Shown: positions 39,901 through 47,900 of the stretch, in pieces
How positions within the stretch are numbered: position 1 is the first letter of the stretch
Layout: each line of letters begins with the position of its first letter
Source: a virus
Direction: 5' to 3' (one strand)
Length of the DNA stretch: 49,857 bases
Virus record (IMG/VR): IMGVR_UViG_3300042691_016421
Span: 1 to 49,857 of that record
Notes under the pieces: generated by a model
What the model saw: only the letters and a program-made list of their open reading frames with translations
The model's database searches: none
Told to the model about the DNA's origin: nothing
Position numbers and translations under genes: made by a program

Positions 39901-42900
39901 TTATCACCCCATGCATATAGTGTACCATCAACTCTTAATGCCAGTGAATGAGTTGAGCCTGCTGAAACACTAGTAAAACTAAATGCACTTCCTTGACCAG
40001 TGGCAGCAATTTGTACAGGGCTACTACGATTAATTGTGGTGTTGTCACCTATTTGGCCAAGCTGATTATTTCCCCAACCCCATACAGTATAATCACTACG
40101 TAATGCTACTGTATGAGATAATCCAGATGCTATTCTTGTCCAACTTAACCCCGATAATTGTCCATTGTTACTTGCACCCCAGCTAAATAATTTTCCATCA
40201 GAACTTATGGCTAGAGAATGAAAGTTACCTGCTGCCACTTGACTCCAACTTCTTCCTATTCCAACTAATACCGGGCTACTCTTATTAACAGTAGTTGTAT
40301 CTCCTAATTGACCTACAGAATTAATTCCCCATGCATATAATGTGCCGTCATTTTTAATAGCTAATACATGTGATTCGCCTACAGAAATTTTATTCCAGTA
40401 ATTATTTAAAAATGCAGGGAATGCTATATACATAGGATCTAGCTGAGTACCCCATCCGTATAAGTATTTGTCTTTTGATACACCTAAAGTATGATAAGTG
40501 CCTGCACTAACTGATATCCAACTACTTGTACCAATTTGTACAGGACTAGATACGTTAGAATATGCAGGAACTAATACTGGACTACTTCTATTAACAGTGT
40601 CTCCTAAACCCAATTGTCCTTCTACATTATAACCCCATACATATAATCCATTATCCCTGAACGCTCCGTTATTAGGAAAACCCACTGCTTGGGGAGGTAG
40701 ATTAACAATTTTAGTTAAATCCCAATTTGATCCAATTTGTACTGGACTACTTCGCCGTGAAGATCCAGCACTATCTATATATCCGCCTTCACCGACGAGA
40801 TTTCCCCCCCAACTGTATAAATAGCCATAAGTGTCAACTGCAAGAAATCCGGCAGTACCACCTCCTTCGAATGCACGTACACTAATCCAACTACCGGCTA
40901 TTTGTACCGGACTACTTCTATTAATTGTATCATTTTGACCTAATTCTCCTTGAGCATTTCTACCCCAAACCCATAATGTATTATCTATTCTTATGGCTCC
41001 GGTTGCGTTGGTCGAGGCACTTATGTATGTCCAGCTACTTGTTCCTATTTGTATTGGGCTACTACGTGATATTGTAGTACCATCACCTAGTTGACCATTA
41101 CTATTGTTTCCAAACGAGAATAGCGCACCGTCAACTCTTAATGCATGAGTAACGCCATTAATTAGCGAAACCATTGTCCAACTACTAGTACTTATTTGTA
41201 CAGGGCTACTACGAGAAACTACATCCCCTGTTCCAAGTTGGCCGAAGCCATTACTACCCCATATCCACATCTTATAATTAACATCTATGGCTGCCCCAGT
41301 GCCTGAGCCAGCATATAATTTAGTAAATAAACCTGAATTTATAATAGGTGTGGGTATGGTCCTGCTACTCACAGTATTGTCACCCAACTGTCCACTGGAA
41401 TTTAATCCCCAACCGTAACATCTACCATCTTCTGTAATACCTAATGTAAAGCGACTTCCTGTAGATATTGATTTCCATTTAAGTAGCCCATAATCACCAG
41501 AACTTGCGCCAGACACACCAACTTGTACAGGATTACTCCTATATACAGCGCCCACTCCTATTTGACCATCGAGATTGTATCCCCATCCCCACAATGTACC
41601 ATCATTTCTAATAGCCATAGTGTGGTCTGATATTGCTACACAAGACCATCCTACATACGGAGTTGGTCCTGTACTTGGTCCTATTCCCAATTGACCATTC
41701 ATGTTAAAACCCCAGGCCCACAAGCTGCCGTCACTACGTATTGCTACTGTATGGCTTGCGCCTCCTGTTATTGAAGTCCAGCTATTACTACCTATTTGTA
41801 CTGGACTACTACGATTTAATGTTGTACTATCACCCAATTGTCCACTATCATTTGCGCCCCATGCAAATAATGCACCGTCACTTCTAATTGCTATTACATG
41901 ATTTCCACCATCACGTAATGCTATCCAATTAAGATCCGTTGCTACACTATTAATACCTAATTGTCCGTAATTATTAACACCCCATGAAAATAATGCACCA
42001 TCACTTCTAACAGCTATTGTATGTGAGCCACCTGAACTTACAGCAGACCAACTACTGTTTCCAATCTGTACTGGACTACTACGTTGTATCGTAGTACTAT
42101 CGCCTAATTGCCCATATGGATTCAATCCCCATGCAAATAGTTTATTTTCTGTAGTAATAGCTAATGTGTCAAATTTGCCAGCACAAATATATGTGTAACT
42201 ACTTGACCCTACTTTACCTAATACTGCTTGGAAATTAGGATTAAATGTACCTACTTGTGCAGGACTACTACGATTGTCTGCCCCGACGCCACCTCCTATG
42301 CTGTATAATTGCCCAACAGAGTTAAGATAATATGTTCCCCATGCGGATATAGTAACACCTTTACTTGCAGGTGTACCAAAATTGCCCACCTGAACAGGAC
42401 TTGAATAATGTGCTGTTGTATTACCTAAACCCAATTGTCCACCTGCATTATAACCCCAAGTAAATAAGTTATTATTAGCATCTACTGCAATTGTAAAAAA
42501 TCCAGTTCCTGAAGTATTAAAATTTGAAGCTACTTGTGACCAACTACTATAACCAATTTGAGTTGGGTTAGACCTATATAAGCCAGTAAAATTAAAGCCA
42601 AAATCGCCAAAGTCATCTCTACCCCATGCAAATAATAAACCAAGAGAAGTTATACCGTATACAGCATAACTACCTGACACCATAGACCAACTTAACTGTC
42701 CTACCTGTACAGGCTGGCTACGATTAATTGTTGTTCCATCACCTAATGAGCCGTATGTTTGATTGTATCCCCATCCCCACAGTGATGAGTTTGCTGATTT
42801 TATTGCAAAGCCGCCACCGTAGCGTCCAAAAACTTTTTGATATCCTGTACCAATTTGTACGGGACTGCTTTTATTTATTATTGTGCCATCACCTAGTGCA

Positions 42901-43835
42901 CCTGCAGTAGCTATACCGGTAGCAAATAATCTACCATTAATATCTATCATATATGTTGCGGGAAGTGAGGATGCGGCATCACCTACCGAGGCTGCAACTT
43001 GAATATAACTACTTGTACCAATTTGCACCGGACTACTACGTGCAACAGTAGTACCATCACCCAACTGTCCAGAGGTATTTGCACCCCAACTCCATAAACT
43101 TCCGTCACTTCTAATAGCATGACTGGTTGATTGGCCGGCGGCTATTTGTGAATAGCTATTTCCGGTACCTAATTGTACTGGGCTACTTCTATTAATAGTA
43201 TCAGCTAGGCCCAATTGACCGTGTACGTTAGAACCCCAAGTCCATAAGCTACCATCGCTTTTTAATGCTACAACATGGCTGTCACCACTAACCATTTGAA
43301 CATATGATATTCTAGCACCTAATTGACCTGCAGTATCTGCACCCCAAGTCCATAAACTACCATCACTCTTTAATGCAACATTATGATATCCACCAGCATT
43401 TACACTAGTCCAACTTTTGTTGCCTGAAATTTGTACTGGATAACTTCTATTAATTAGAGATGCATCTGCTAGTTGACCATAGTTGTTTAGTCCCCATCCC
43501 CATAGTGTGTAATCTTTATCTATAGCTACTGTATGATAATTACCTGCACTAACTGCAATCCAACTAATTGTGCTAGCAATTTGCACAGGACTGCTTCTAT
43601 CTAGTGTAGTATTATCGCCCAATTGACCTAAACTGTTAGACCCCCAAGCAAATAATATACCATCACTACGTACTGCTACAGTATGTGTGCCACCTGCGGC
43701 AATTTGACTCCAACTGTAATATTGAGGAGATGTTGCACCTATTTGACCATAGGTGTTGTCACCCCACATGAATAAATTAGTTGCCGAGCCTGAAGCTGCC
43801 TGTACTGCAAGTAAACGCCACGCTAAGGAGCTCAT
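33975..43835 (-). CDS. Giant RCC1-repeat protein 1 (3286 aa) with two LamG-like domains
   Basis: This is the first of the three giants and the only one with a distinct short N-terminus (MSSLAWRLLAVQAASGSATN) before the first unit at LFMWGDNTYGQIG. RCC1 units of about 50 aa fill residues 20-1340 and 1920-3286. In between, two LamG/concanavalin-type domains (about 1345-1593 and 1668-1842) are separated by a single RCC1 unit; such domains commonly bind carbohydrate. The start has the best ribosome binding site of the window (GAGGAGG, four bases before the ATG), and its ATG overlaps the TAA of the chaperone-like gene. The protein ends mid-repeat at FTWGDNTFGQIGNNT. The strong initiation site and the lectin domains suggest it leads expression of the array and contributes receptor binding. 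Confidence 0.91.
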   Translation of the reverse strand: MSSLAWRLLAVQAASGSATNLFMWGDNTYGQIGATSPQYYSWSQIAAGGTHTVAVRSDGILFAWGSNSLGQLGDNTTLDRSSPVQIASTISWIAVSAGNYHTVAIDKDYTLWGWGLNNYGQLADASLINRSYPVQISGNKSWTSVNAGGYHNVALKSDGSLWTWGADTAGQLGARISYVQMVSGDSHVVALKSDGSLWTWGSNVHGQLGLADTINRSSPVQLGTGNSYSQIAAGQSTSHAIRSDGSLWSWGANTSGQLGDGTTVARSSPVQIGTSSYIQVAASVGDAASSLPATYMIDINGRLFATGIATAGALGDGTIINKSSPVQIGTGYQKVFGRYGGGFAIKSANSSLWGWGYNQTYGSLGDGTTINRSQPVQVGQLSWSMVSGSYAVYGITSLGLLFAWGRDDFGDFGFNFTGLYRSNPTQIGYSSWSQVASNFNTSGTGFFTIAVDANNNLFTWGYNAGGQLGLGNTTAHYSSPVQVGNFGTPASKGVTISAWGTYYLNSVGQLYSIGGGVGADNRSSPAQVGTFNPNFQAVLGKVGSSSYTYICAGKFDTLAITTENKLFAWGLNPYGQLGDSTTIQRSSPVQIGNSSWSAVSSGGSHTIAVRSDGALFSWGVNNYGQLGINSVATDLNWIALRDGGNHVIAIRSDGALFAWGANDSGQLGDSTTLNRSSPVQIGSNSWTSITGGASHTVAIRSDGSLWAWGFNMNGQLGIGPSTGPTPYVGWSCVAISDHTMAIRNDGTLWGWGYNLDGQIGVGAVYRSNPVQVGVSGASSGDYGLLKWKSISTGSRFTLGITEDGRCYGWGLNSSGQLGDNTVSSRTIPTPIINSGLFTKLYAGSGTGAAIDVNYKMWIWGSNGFGQLGTGDVVSRSSPVQISTSSWTMVSLINGVTHALRVDGALFSFGNNSNGQLGDGTTISRSSPIQIGTSSWTYISASTNATGAIRIDNTLWVWGRNAQGELGQNDTINRSSPVQIAGSWISVRAFEGGGTAGFLAVDTYGYLYSWGGNLVGEGGYIDSAGSSRRSSPVQIGSNWDLTKIVNLPPQAVGFPNNGAFRDNGLYVWGYNVEGQLGLGDTVNRSSPVLVPAYSNVSSPVQIGTSSWISVSAGTYHTLGVSKDKYLYGWGTQLDPMYIAFPAFLNNYWNKISVGESHVLAIKNDGTLYAWGINSVGQLGDTTTVNKSSPVLVGIGRSWSQVAAGNFHSLAISSDGKLFSWGASNNGQLSGLSWTRIASGLSHTVALRSDYTVWGWGNNQLGQIGDNTTINRSSPVQIAATGQGSAFSFTSVSAGSTHSLALRVDGTLYAWGDNSSGQLGDGTYITRSSPTQISAGVSPSSATISAVFNQYPLTNSITQNNFSLAESGATGSTFDFNTTSKTLECFFYATDFDFPQPIFSFGDWTNGVLSWVLVVNNNSIQTYYNNSSTGRSTLALQHSFATTNFSASLSVNTWYHLAIVRNTTLTHAYINGVWLASATWANYVTSGTVAFNKTWIGSYFGHPRVNFRGLINNLRFTNSIVYAASVNFTTPTGPLQLTQSANPYGGANTAAITAGQVVLLTLQTNPAVDSANSRTITSAGSPRYTGAPSPFTTYLAGTNETLVKYTQIFAGSSHSVAISSPFSRLYAWGNNSNGQLGDGTTINRSTPTQIGSETNWNLVSAGGKPDTTIQAYSVSFNGSSSWYTGTGIPTALANTYTFEAWVYYTGGAVRSVIAGNSGTASTNNFAVSINSSRQVEYGLLNIGGAGGTTSTVTVNAISASTWTHIAISVNAGAISIYINGISQTLTGTTTLTAITVQTILVIGANGGGASNSYWNGYIHGLRIISGQAMYNASFTPARIPYNYNQVGSTGAGAPASISGTVQYAGLGIGQYNYSGIALPYYYMDTYTTYYSNSSARWQLNEVGNPAYFTTGTPAVTTLNPYNIAGSTTGDGFTTAINSTTKLLTWGYNNVGQLGDSTTVSRSSPVQLGTSNWSVIASNYNASYGITTDGKLYAWGDDTSYQLGDNTTVSKSSPIQIGTSTSWSSVTASESHALAITTTGLLYGWGANSFSQVGSGNSFSLISTGLATRLDYSLWQWGKASNGVFLDNTTTVSRSSPVQIGTSSWIAISSSVNKDTIFAIKPDNTLWGWGLNTSGQLGDGTTVSRSSPVQIAGSWTKVSVKTTHVLATNITGTLWAWGLNTSGQLGDTTTVSRSSPVQISSSSWIVISAGDSTSVVIDANYRLFASGSNSLGQIGDNTTINRSSPVQIGTSSWIAVSTGGNSGGHTLAIQLNNGLYAWGRNDVGQLGLEDTINRSSPVQVGNSNWTNISVGTFHSVGITSLGRLFTWGLNSAGQLGNNTINNTSSPVQISTGISFTQVYAGGAGIPASTDTQFHTIAYSSQGYAIAFGGNKNGELGDGTTIARSNPVQIVNTAVREISLVSTSSWTYVSTGAYSSYGLDVLSNFNTWGLNTTGQLGDNTTVDKGSPTQTSTGSSASARNSPLQVGNSSWSLITAGASFSAAITTDKRLFVWGLNSSGQVGDNTTVTRSIPIQTSGSWNLVSIKSDFTIATKSNGTLWSWGNGTFGVLANNLESNMGYRSSPIQIGTSSWTQIAAGSSHVMGLINNSLYLWGSNTFGQLATITSSNSWLQVSMGSTTFGLKNGGYLYAWGSTVGVTTPSYGDGTTVSKSSPVQVSTMSFSFLGTLGGDFGSASMFAVDFSGVLYGWGYNNIGQLGDNTTIYRSSPIQIGTALNWTKIYTTNGNTIGLTSNGGLYAWGSNSVGQLGNNSTISRSSPVQIFGGGISSVCQGLSYVAIVKTDGTLWTWGLNVNGNLGSGTTINRSSPVQVGTLNIWTKVVSTLYGVVALQSNNTLWSWGQNLYGQLGQNNTTARSSPVQVPGSWTDVTAFATTVLGTSGGVVYGWGRNQLGQLGDDTTVNKSSPIVLSGTYKQLPNTDLISGIENQAGYINSAGVLFTFGSNSSGQLGDGTVISRSSPVQIDTALKTIVPSPIQLNSSSYTQISAGYSFSSALRTDGTIWAWGDNTWGQLGQNDTLSRSSPVQVGSFSFTNLYAGSVNIFGVLNDTTMVTGQGDSGKLGQFNDVLSRSSPVQMGTGKGNFYDRPVRIGLLSSWAFVNASMSTSMAIDALGRLYMWGYNGFGQLGDITTSNRSSPLQIGTNSWIIGSVSDNFTTAIRIDNTLWTWGTNSNGQLGDGTTVTKSSPVQVSGNWTDVQAGKSYSVALAQNGTIWTWGANLNGGLNNSSLLPRSSPMQVGTKIYKYIAATNNSSNAIDAYGNLFTWGDNTFGQIGNNT
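38310..38840 (-). other. LamG-like domain 2 within giant gene 1
   Basis: This second laminin-G-type domain carries VSFNGSSSWYTGTG, NTYTFEAWVYYTG, ASTWTHIAISVNAGAISIYI, NGISQTL, and SYWNGYIHGLRIISGQAMYN. It differs clearly from domain 1, so the two are not a recent duplication. About 70 residues of unassigned, Tyr-rich sequence (38090-38310) follow before RCC1 units resume at LLTWGYNNVGQLGDS. Confidence 0.82.
39050..39805 (-). other. LamG-like domain 1 within giant gene 1
   Basis: The RCC1 pattern stops and about 250 residues of a laminin-G/concanavalin-type sandwich follow. Key segments are TSKTLECFFYATDFDF, VNTWYHLAIVRNTTLTHAYI, NGVWLASA, and TWIGSYFG with LINNLRFTNSIVY. The W-Y-H-L-A-I-V-R strand followed by a Y-I-N-G hairpin is characteristic of LamG_3. 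Such domains in phage tail proteins often bind host polysaccharide; binding here is inferred. Confidence 0.8.
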
Positions 43836-44371
43836 TACGCCTCCTCAGGTTTAACAGGATAGACTACTGTACTTTCATCCAAAAATTCTGGATCATTTTC
43901 ATATATGGCAGGTAAGTCTCTCAACTCCTGTCTATACGTATTGTACAGTGCTGTTAGTTGTTCTCCATTAAGTTGCATAACGTCTGCTAATTGAGTAAAA
44001 TCTGTAGCAGTTAATAAAGTATCTCTTTTCATTCTTAATTGAGCCATAGCGTCTATATGTCTATTTAGCTTAATTTGAAGTAGCTGTTCTTCGGTTGGTA
44101 TCACCGGTTCAGGTGGAGTATATATAGGTAAATTAACAACTTCTAAAGTTTCTATTACTGTATCATTTTCAATTCTATATACTGGATTTCCTAATCGCTG
44201 AGTATTAGGATCATATATAGGTACTTCTTTAACTAATGTTCTCCAACCTAATGAGTATATATAACTCTCATCGGATAGAGCATGAAAATTACTTATGTTT
44301 CTCCAGTTATCCGGTAGCAAATCATAAACACCTGTAATTTTATTATCTTCAATGTGAGCATAATTTGCCAT
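43835..44371 (-). CDS. 178-aa protein with a tail-assembly-chaperone-like C-terminal domain
   Basis: I chose the ATG at 44369-44371 (MANYAHIEDNKITGVYDLLP) over an ATG eleven codons upstream. The chosen one forms the TAATG junction with the preceding gene, and the upstream extension lies inside that gene. The N-terminal 75 residues look like a small beta domain (GWRTLVKEVPIYDPNTQRLG), followed by a Pro-rich linker (YTPPEPVIPTEEQ). Residues about 105-155 (MAQLRMKRDTLL, ATDFTQLADVMQ, EQLTALYNTYRQELRDLP) match the Phage_tail_APC pattern, where TDWTQL and YRQALRDLP are typical. Such proteins are found next to tail-fibre genes and are thought to help assemble fibres. The position directly before the RCC1 giants suggests that role for them. 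Confidence 0.8.
   Translation of the reverse strand: MANYAHIEDNKITGVYDLLPDNWRNISNFHALSDESYIYSLGWRTLVKEVPIYDPNTQRLGNPVYRIENDTVIETLEVVNLPIYTPPEPVIPTEEQLLQIKLNRHIDAMAQLRMKRDTLLTATDFTQLADVMQLNGEQLTALYNTYRQELRDLPAIYENDPEFLDESTVVYPVKPEEA
43840..43846 (-). promoter_or_regulatory. Strong ribosome binding site of giant gene 1
   Basis: GAGGAGG lies four bases (CGTA) before the ATG, inside the last codons of the chaperone-like gene. It is the closest match to the anti-Shine-Dalgarno sequence that I found at any start in the window. It marks the main entry point for translation of the RCC1 array. Confidence 0.8.
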
Positions 44372-44898
44372 TATAAATTCTGCCCAGTAATAAAAGATTG
44401 CCAACTAGATCCAGCATCAACTGTAAAAAATACAAATACGTCTTTTTTTCCACTAGTTGAAGTTATTGTTGGTGCAACATTACTAGGCCATTTAAAACTT
44501 GAAGGCCAGGTCACTGCTCTTGCTGTTCCGTCTCCGGTAGTAATAAGCACAAAAGAACTAACTCTACCTACAGCTTGTACATTTGTAACAGCCACTAAAG
44601 ATATGTTGTTGTTTAATAATACTTCAAACAATGTTGCACCACTAATATCTAGTGATAGAATATTGTTAGAAATAGTTACTAACTGTCTTTTTTCTGCACT
44701 GTTGTTGTTTAATAACAAACCATTTAAGTTTATAGTTCCTTGTAGACCTACAGTTGAAGTAGCAGGTACAAAAGTCAAATTAGGATTCACATAAGCTGAA
44801 TTTGTTAACCCAGAAGAAGTAGGTTGCAGGTCAAGATAGTAAGTTGTTACATCATTGATTGCAGTCGTTACCTGTAATACACTATTTGTCAATGACAT
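44371..44898 (-). CDS. 175-aa fibre-like virion protein
   Basis: This beta-rich protein with many Thr, Ser and Asn begins MSLTNSVLQVTTAINDVTTY. Its C-terminal part (FVLITTGDGTARAVTWP, then SFKWPSNVAPTITSTSGKKD, then VFVFFTVDAGSSWQSFITGQ) is a motif seen at the end of many phage fibre proteins. There a W-P-x-x-x-x-W-x-x-G-x-x-P-T-x-T segment precedes a strand with D-G/A-G-x-x-W. The length suggests a short fibre component or a fibre connector. It has a clear ribosome binding site, AAGGAG (44904-44909), which overlaps the stop of the preceding structural gene. Its own stop overlaps the chaperone-like gene. Confidence 0.78.
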   Translation of the reverse strand: MSLTNSVLQVTTAINDVTTYYLDLQPTSSGLTNSAYVNPNLTFVPATSTVGLQGTINLNGLLLNNNSAEKRQLVTISNNILSLDISGATLFEVLLNNNISLVAVTNVQAVGRVSSFVLITTGDGTARAVTWPSSFKWPSNVAPTITSTSGKKDVFVFFTVDAGSSWQSFITGQNL

Positions 44899-44903
44899 AA
44901 AAA

Positions 44904-44909
44904 CTCCTT
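44904..44909 (-). promoter_or_regulatory. Ribosome binding site AAGGAG of the 175-aa gene
   Basis: AAGGAG lies five bases before the ATG and overlaps the TAA of the upstream 1075-aa gene. It supports the chosen start. Confidence 0.75.
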
Positions 44910-47900
44910 AAGCCTGAGCTTCAGTCCAAGATGCACGTCCAAATATATTAGCTGAACCACTACCAATATTTTGAGCCGTAATAGTGATTACGTCAGGACC
45001 ATCAGGATAAATACCATTATTAGATAATGCTGACCCGCCACTTAAAATACTAGTACCCATATCACGTATTAAATCTAATTCGACTGATGTTGTTGTAAAA
45101 CTTGCACCACCTGATGTATTTAAGAAGAATCCATAAATTATTTCGCCACCGGAAACAGTTGTGCCCGCAGTATGTGTTATATATTGTGCTAGACTAGAAC
45201 CACCTTGACTTTGCCAGTTAGGGGTTGCACTACTTACAGTACCGTTCAATACCAGGGTCATCAAGAATTGACCGTTTGAGAACACGTCCATCTGTCGTAA
45301 AACCATCTGCATACGGTTAACAAGTTCACGTGTTCCTAGTGTGCTGGCAGTTATACCGTTACTTACTGAGGGTGCAATGCGTAAACTAATAATAGCATTA
45401 GTGGTGCCGTTAGAAATTGATAATGCTGTAGTCATACCACGTGTGAACACGAATGATTTATCATCATCAAAACGTCCATCCATAATAACTGAAGTACCCC
45501 AGTGACTTATTGTTGGTGAGAAGTCTGGTGCATATATTTCTACCATTGTCATATTTGTATTAGGTGAACTAACTGTAAATGTTTGTGCTGTAGTTTGTCC
45601 CAATGGGGCAAATATTAAGCTAGTTGATCCTCCCGCGCCAGTAGTAGCATAATTTAAAGTGATGCTAGTATTTGTTACAAAACTCACAACACCTGCTCCA
45701 GGCGGTATATAAGTACCAATTACTTGTTGCCCAATTTGAACTCCACTAGTGCTAACACCTGTCAATGTCGGACTACCTGTAGTTGCAGTAAATGTTAATG
45801 TACCACCTGCAGACGTTCTAGTAAGTCCACTTAAATAAGGATTGAATAATATAGTAGAAGAACTAGCACTAAATGTGGCCGCTTGACTCATAGTAACACT
45901 AACGTTAGTAGAAATACTATTAACTATTGTACCATAAGGTATACCAACACCTTGTATATATTGTCCTACCACAGTTCCTGTAGTGTTAGCCATTGTAAGT
46001 GTAGTACTGCCGGATATAGTATTACCGGTTAAACTTACATCTTGTGATTTACCTGTGTACTGTACAAATTCGCTTTGTGTACTATTACGTATCCAAACAG
46101 TACCAGGAAGACTTGGTGTAGCATTATACCAATCTAAATGACTTGCTACATATGCAGATGACGCTCCGCTAGTTAATGTTTGTGTTAGTAGCGAAGTTCT
46201 TGGGAAAGTAGCAACTTCATAACGTGCAGGTAAATTACCTGAACGCATATATGCTTCATAGTTAACGTTATTGTTAATCATTTTGTGACAGTAAATGATG
46301 TTTCCATCTCCGCCTCTAAAGCCCCAACGAATAAAACCAGCACCATACCATGAATAGTCCATGTAATACATCTGCATTTTACCTATGTCTACTGTAAATC
46401 CACTTGGTCCTGTACCATCGACACGGTCTAAATTCCATTGACTTTGCGGAACTCTAGTTTCAATTGTTTTACTCATAGTAGCATTAGTTAAATTACTAGT
46501 GCCCCTATATGGGGGATTTATTGTCAGTGATGTATCACTAGTAATATTTAATACACGATAACTCATACCTTTGATAACAATGAAATCATTAGGTTGAAGT
46601 TGTTTACTAAAATAAGTAGCTACTCCATTAGTCGTTTGTCCGGTAACAGTAGAATCTCCTGCGTTCACGCTTACAAACCCGGCAATTTGATAAACTGAAC
46701 TACGTCTTACTGCGTACAAGGTTTGTCCATCAAATTCAAAATATATGCCGTTCTGGCTATCAAATGTGCCAATTCTACAAGATGCACCATTCCATCCTGT
46801 AACACTTAAAACATAAACACCAGTTGCGACAAAAGGTGAAGGTGGTGCAGACCCTGCAGTATATGTGAATCTATATGGATCTAATACAGTAGCTACTGTA
46901 AAGTTACCATTGTAAGCTGTTTCGTTACATCTAGCAACACTAATACTTGTGCCTGGTTCTAAGTTATGTTGTATTTTTGTAACAACTGTTACGGTGGTGC
47001 CAGAAGCAGTGATACTATCAACGTTTAAACTAGGCTTCAATAAAGTACCTGTACTAATTTGAATACCTTTACCTGACTGATAGCGGAAATATCTACGAGT
47101 CTGACGAATCATTTGTTGATTATGACTTGACGAATTGGTACTGAAAGTAACACCGCCGTCAAATGGTCTATGATTGAATGTTCCCAATGGTCTGCAATAT
47201 AAAGTACCACCTGTAATCGTACCCGATGTTGGGTTATTAGTTGCATAGAATACAAAAACAGTAGGACTAGTTACTGTTGCAACCATCCAACTTCCGTTTG
47301 GATTATTTGTTGCGCCGGTAGTGCCGGTTATCGCTATTTCATTTCCAATTGACAATCCATGAGGTACGGTAGTAGTTACTGTAATCGCAGTACCTGAGTA
47401 TGCATAACTAGTTACAGTAATGCTAGCACCAGTAAATATACTTCCAGCATATACGCCAGTTACGCCATTGTTAAAAATACTACCTGTAGTACCTGTAAAA
47501 ACTGCTTTACCGGTGTATGTTGAAGATGTTGAACCGTTGGTAGAATCAATTAAGTATAATCCATCAGCACCAGCAAATGTAGAATCTCCGACAAAAACTA
47601 CTGAGCCGGCAGCCACTGCCCCTGAAGCAAAAGTTAATACATAGCTACGACTACCATTAGTAGCATTAATACCAGTAATAGCTAAAGGGGTTGCAACGTT
47701 AAAATATGCAAATGGGCGATTATTAATCATAGTTAAACTTTCCCATTTAGTAGATTGTACTGAATATTCAAAGTCAGTATCAATCAATGCTTGCGGTTGG
47801 CTAGTTCTAAATTTGTTAACTGGATCGGTATATACCTCGCTCGGAGTAAACTTCTCGTCATACTCATCAATGAGAATTTCTATCTTGTTAGAAGATGCCA

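Larger units (their letters stand above)
9182..43835 (-). repeat. 34.7-kb RCC1-repeat array spanning three genes
   Basis: The coding repeat has a period of about 150 bp, interrupted only by the two LamG-like insertions and by two stop/start junctions. Unit number is of the order of 200, estimated from length divided by about 50 aa, not counted. Units are diverged at DNA level but short blocks recur almost unchanged; for example a 35-base block at 11232-11266 is identical to 37072-37106. The linker RSSPVQ(I/V)G is the most conserved part, and KSSPVQ is a common variant. Confidence 0.92.

Noticed and set aside
9182-43835. CRISPR array or non-coding tandem repeat
   Set aside because: The period is about 150 bp, the whole region is coding in three long frames, units vary mainly at synonymous and surface positions, and there are no short palindromic repeats with unique spacers or cas genes.
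9182-43835. Diversity-generating retroelement target
   Set aside because: The repeats and lectin-like domains invited this, but no reverse transcriptase, template repeat or adenine-specific variation could be seen in the window.
9182-43835. Eukaryotic RCC1 or ubiquitin-ligase gene, or host chromosomal region
   Set aside because: The neighbours are phage virion and RNR genes with stop/start overlaps and no introns, and repeat identity is much higher than in eukaryotic RCC1 proteins.
44372-44404. Upstream ATG giving a 189-aa version of the chaperone-like protein
   Set aside because: The extension MAIFYYWAEFI lies inside the preceding fibre gene. The later ATG makes the TAATG junction used elsewhere in the operon.
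44354-44794. 146-codon plus-strand open frame opposite the 175-aa fibre-like gene
   Set aside because: It is the antisense shadow of a gene with a clear ribosome binding site and family-like C-terminus.
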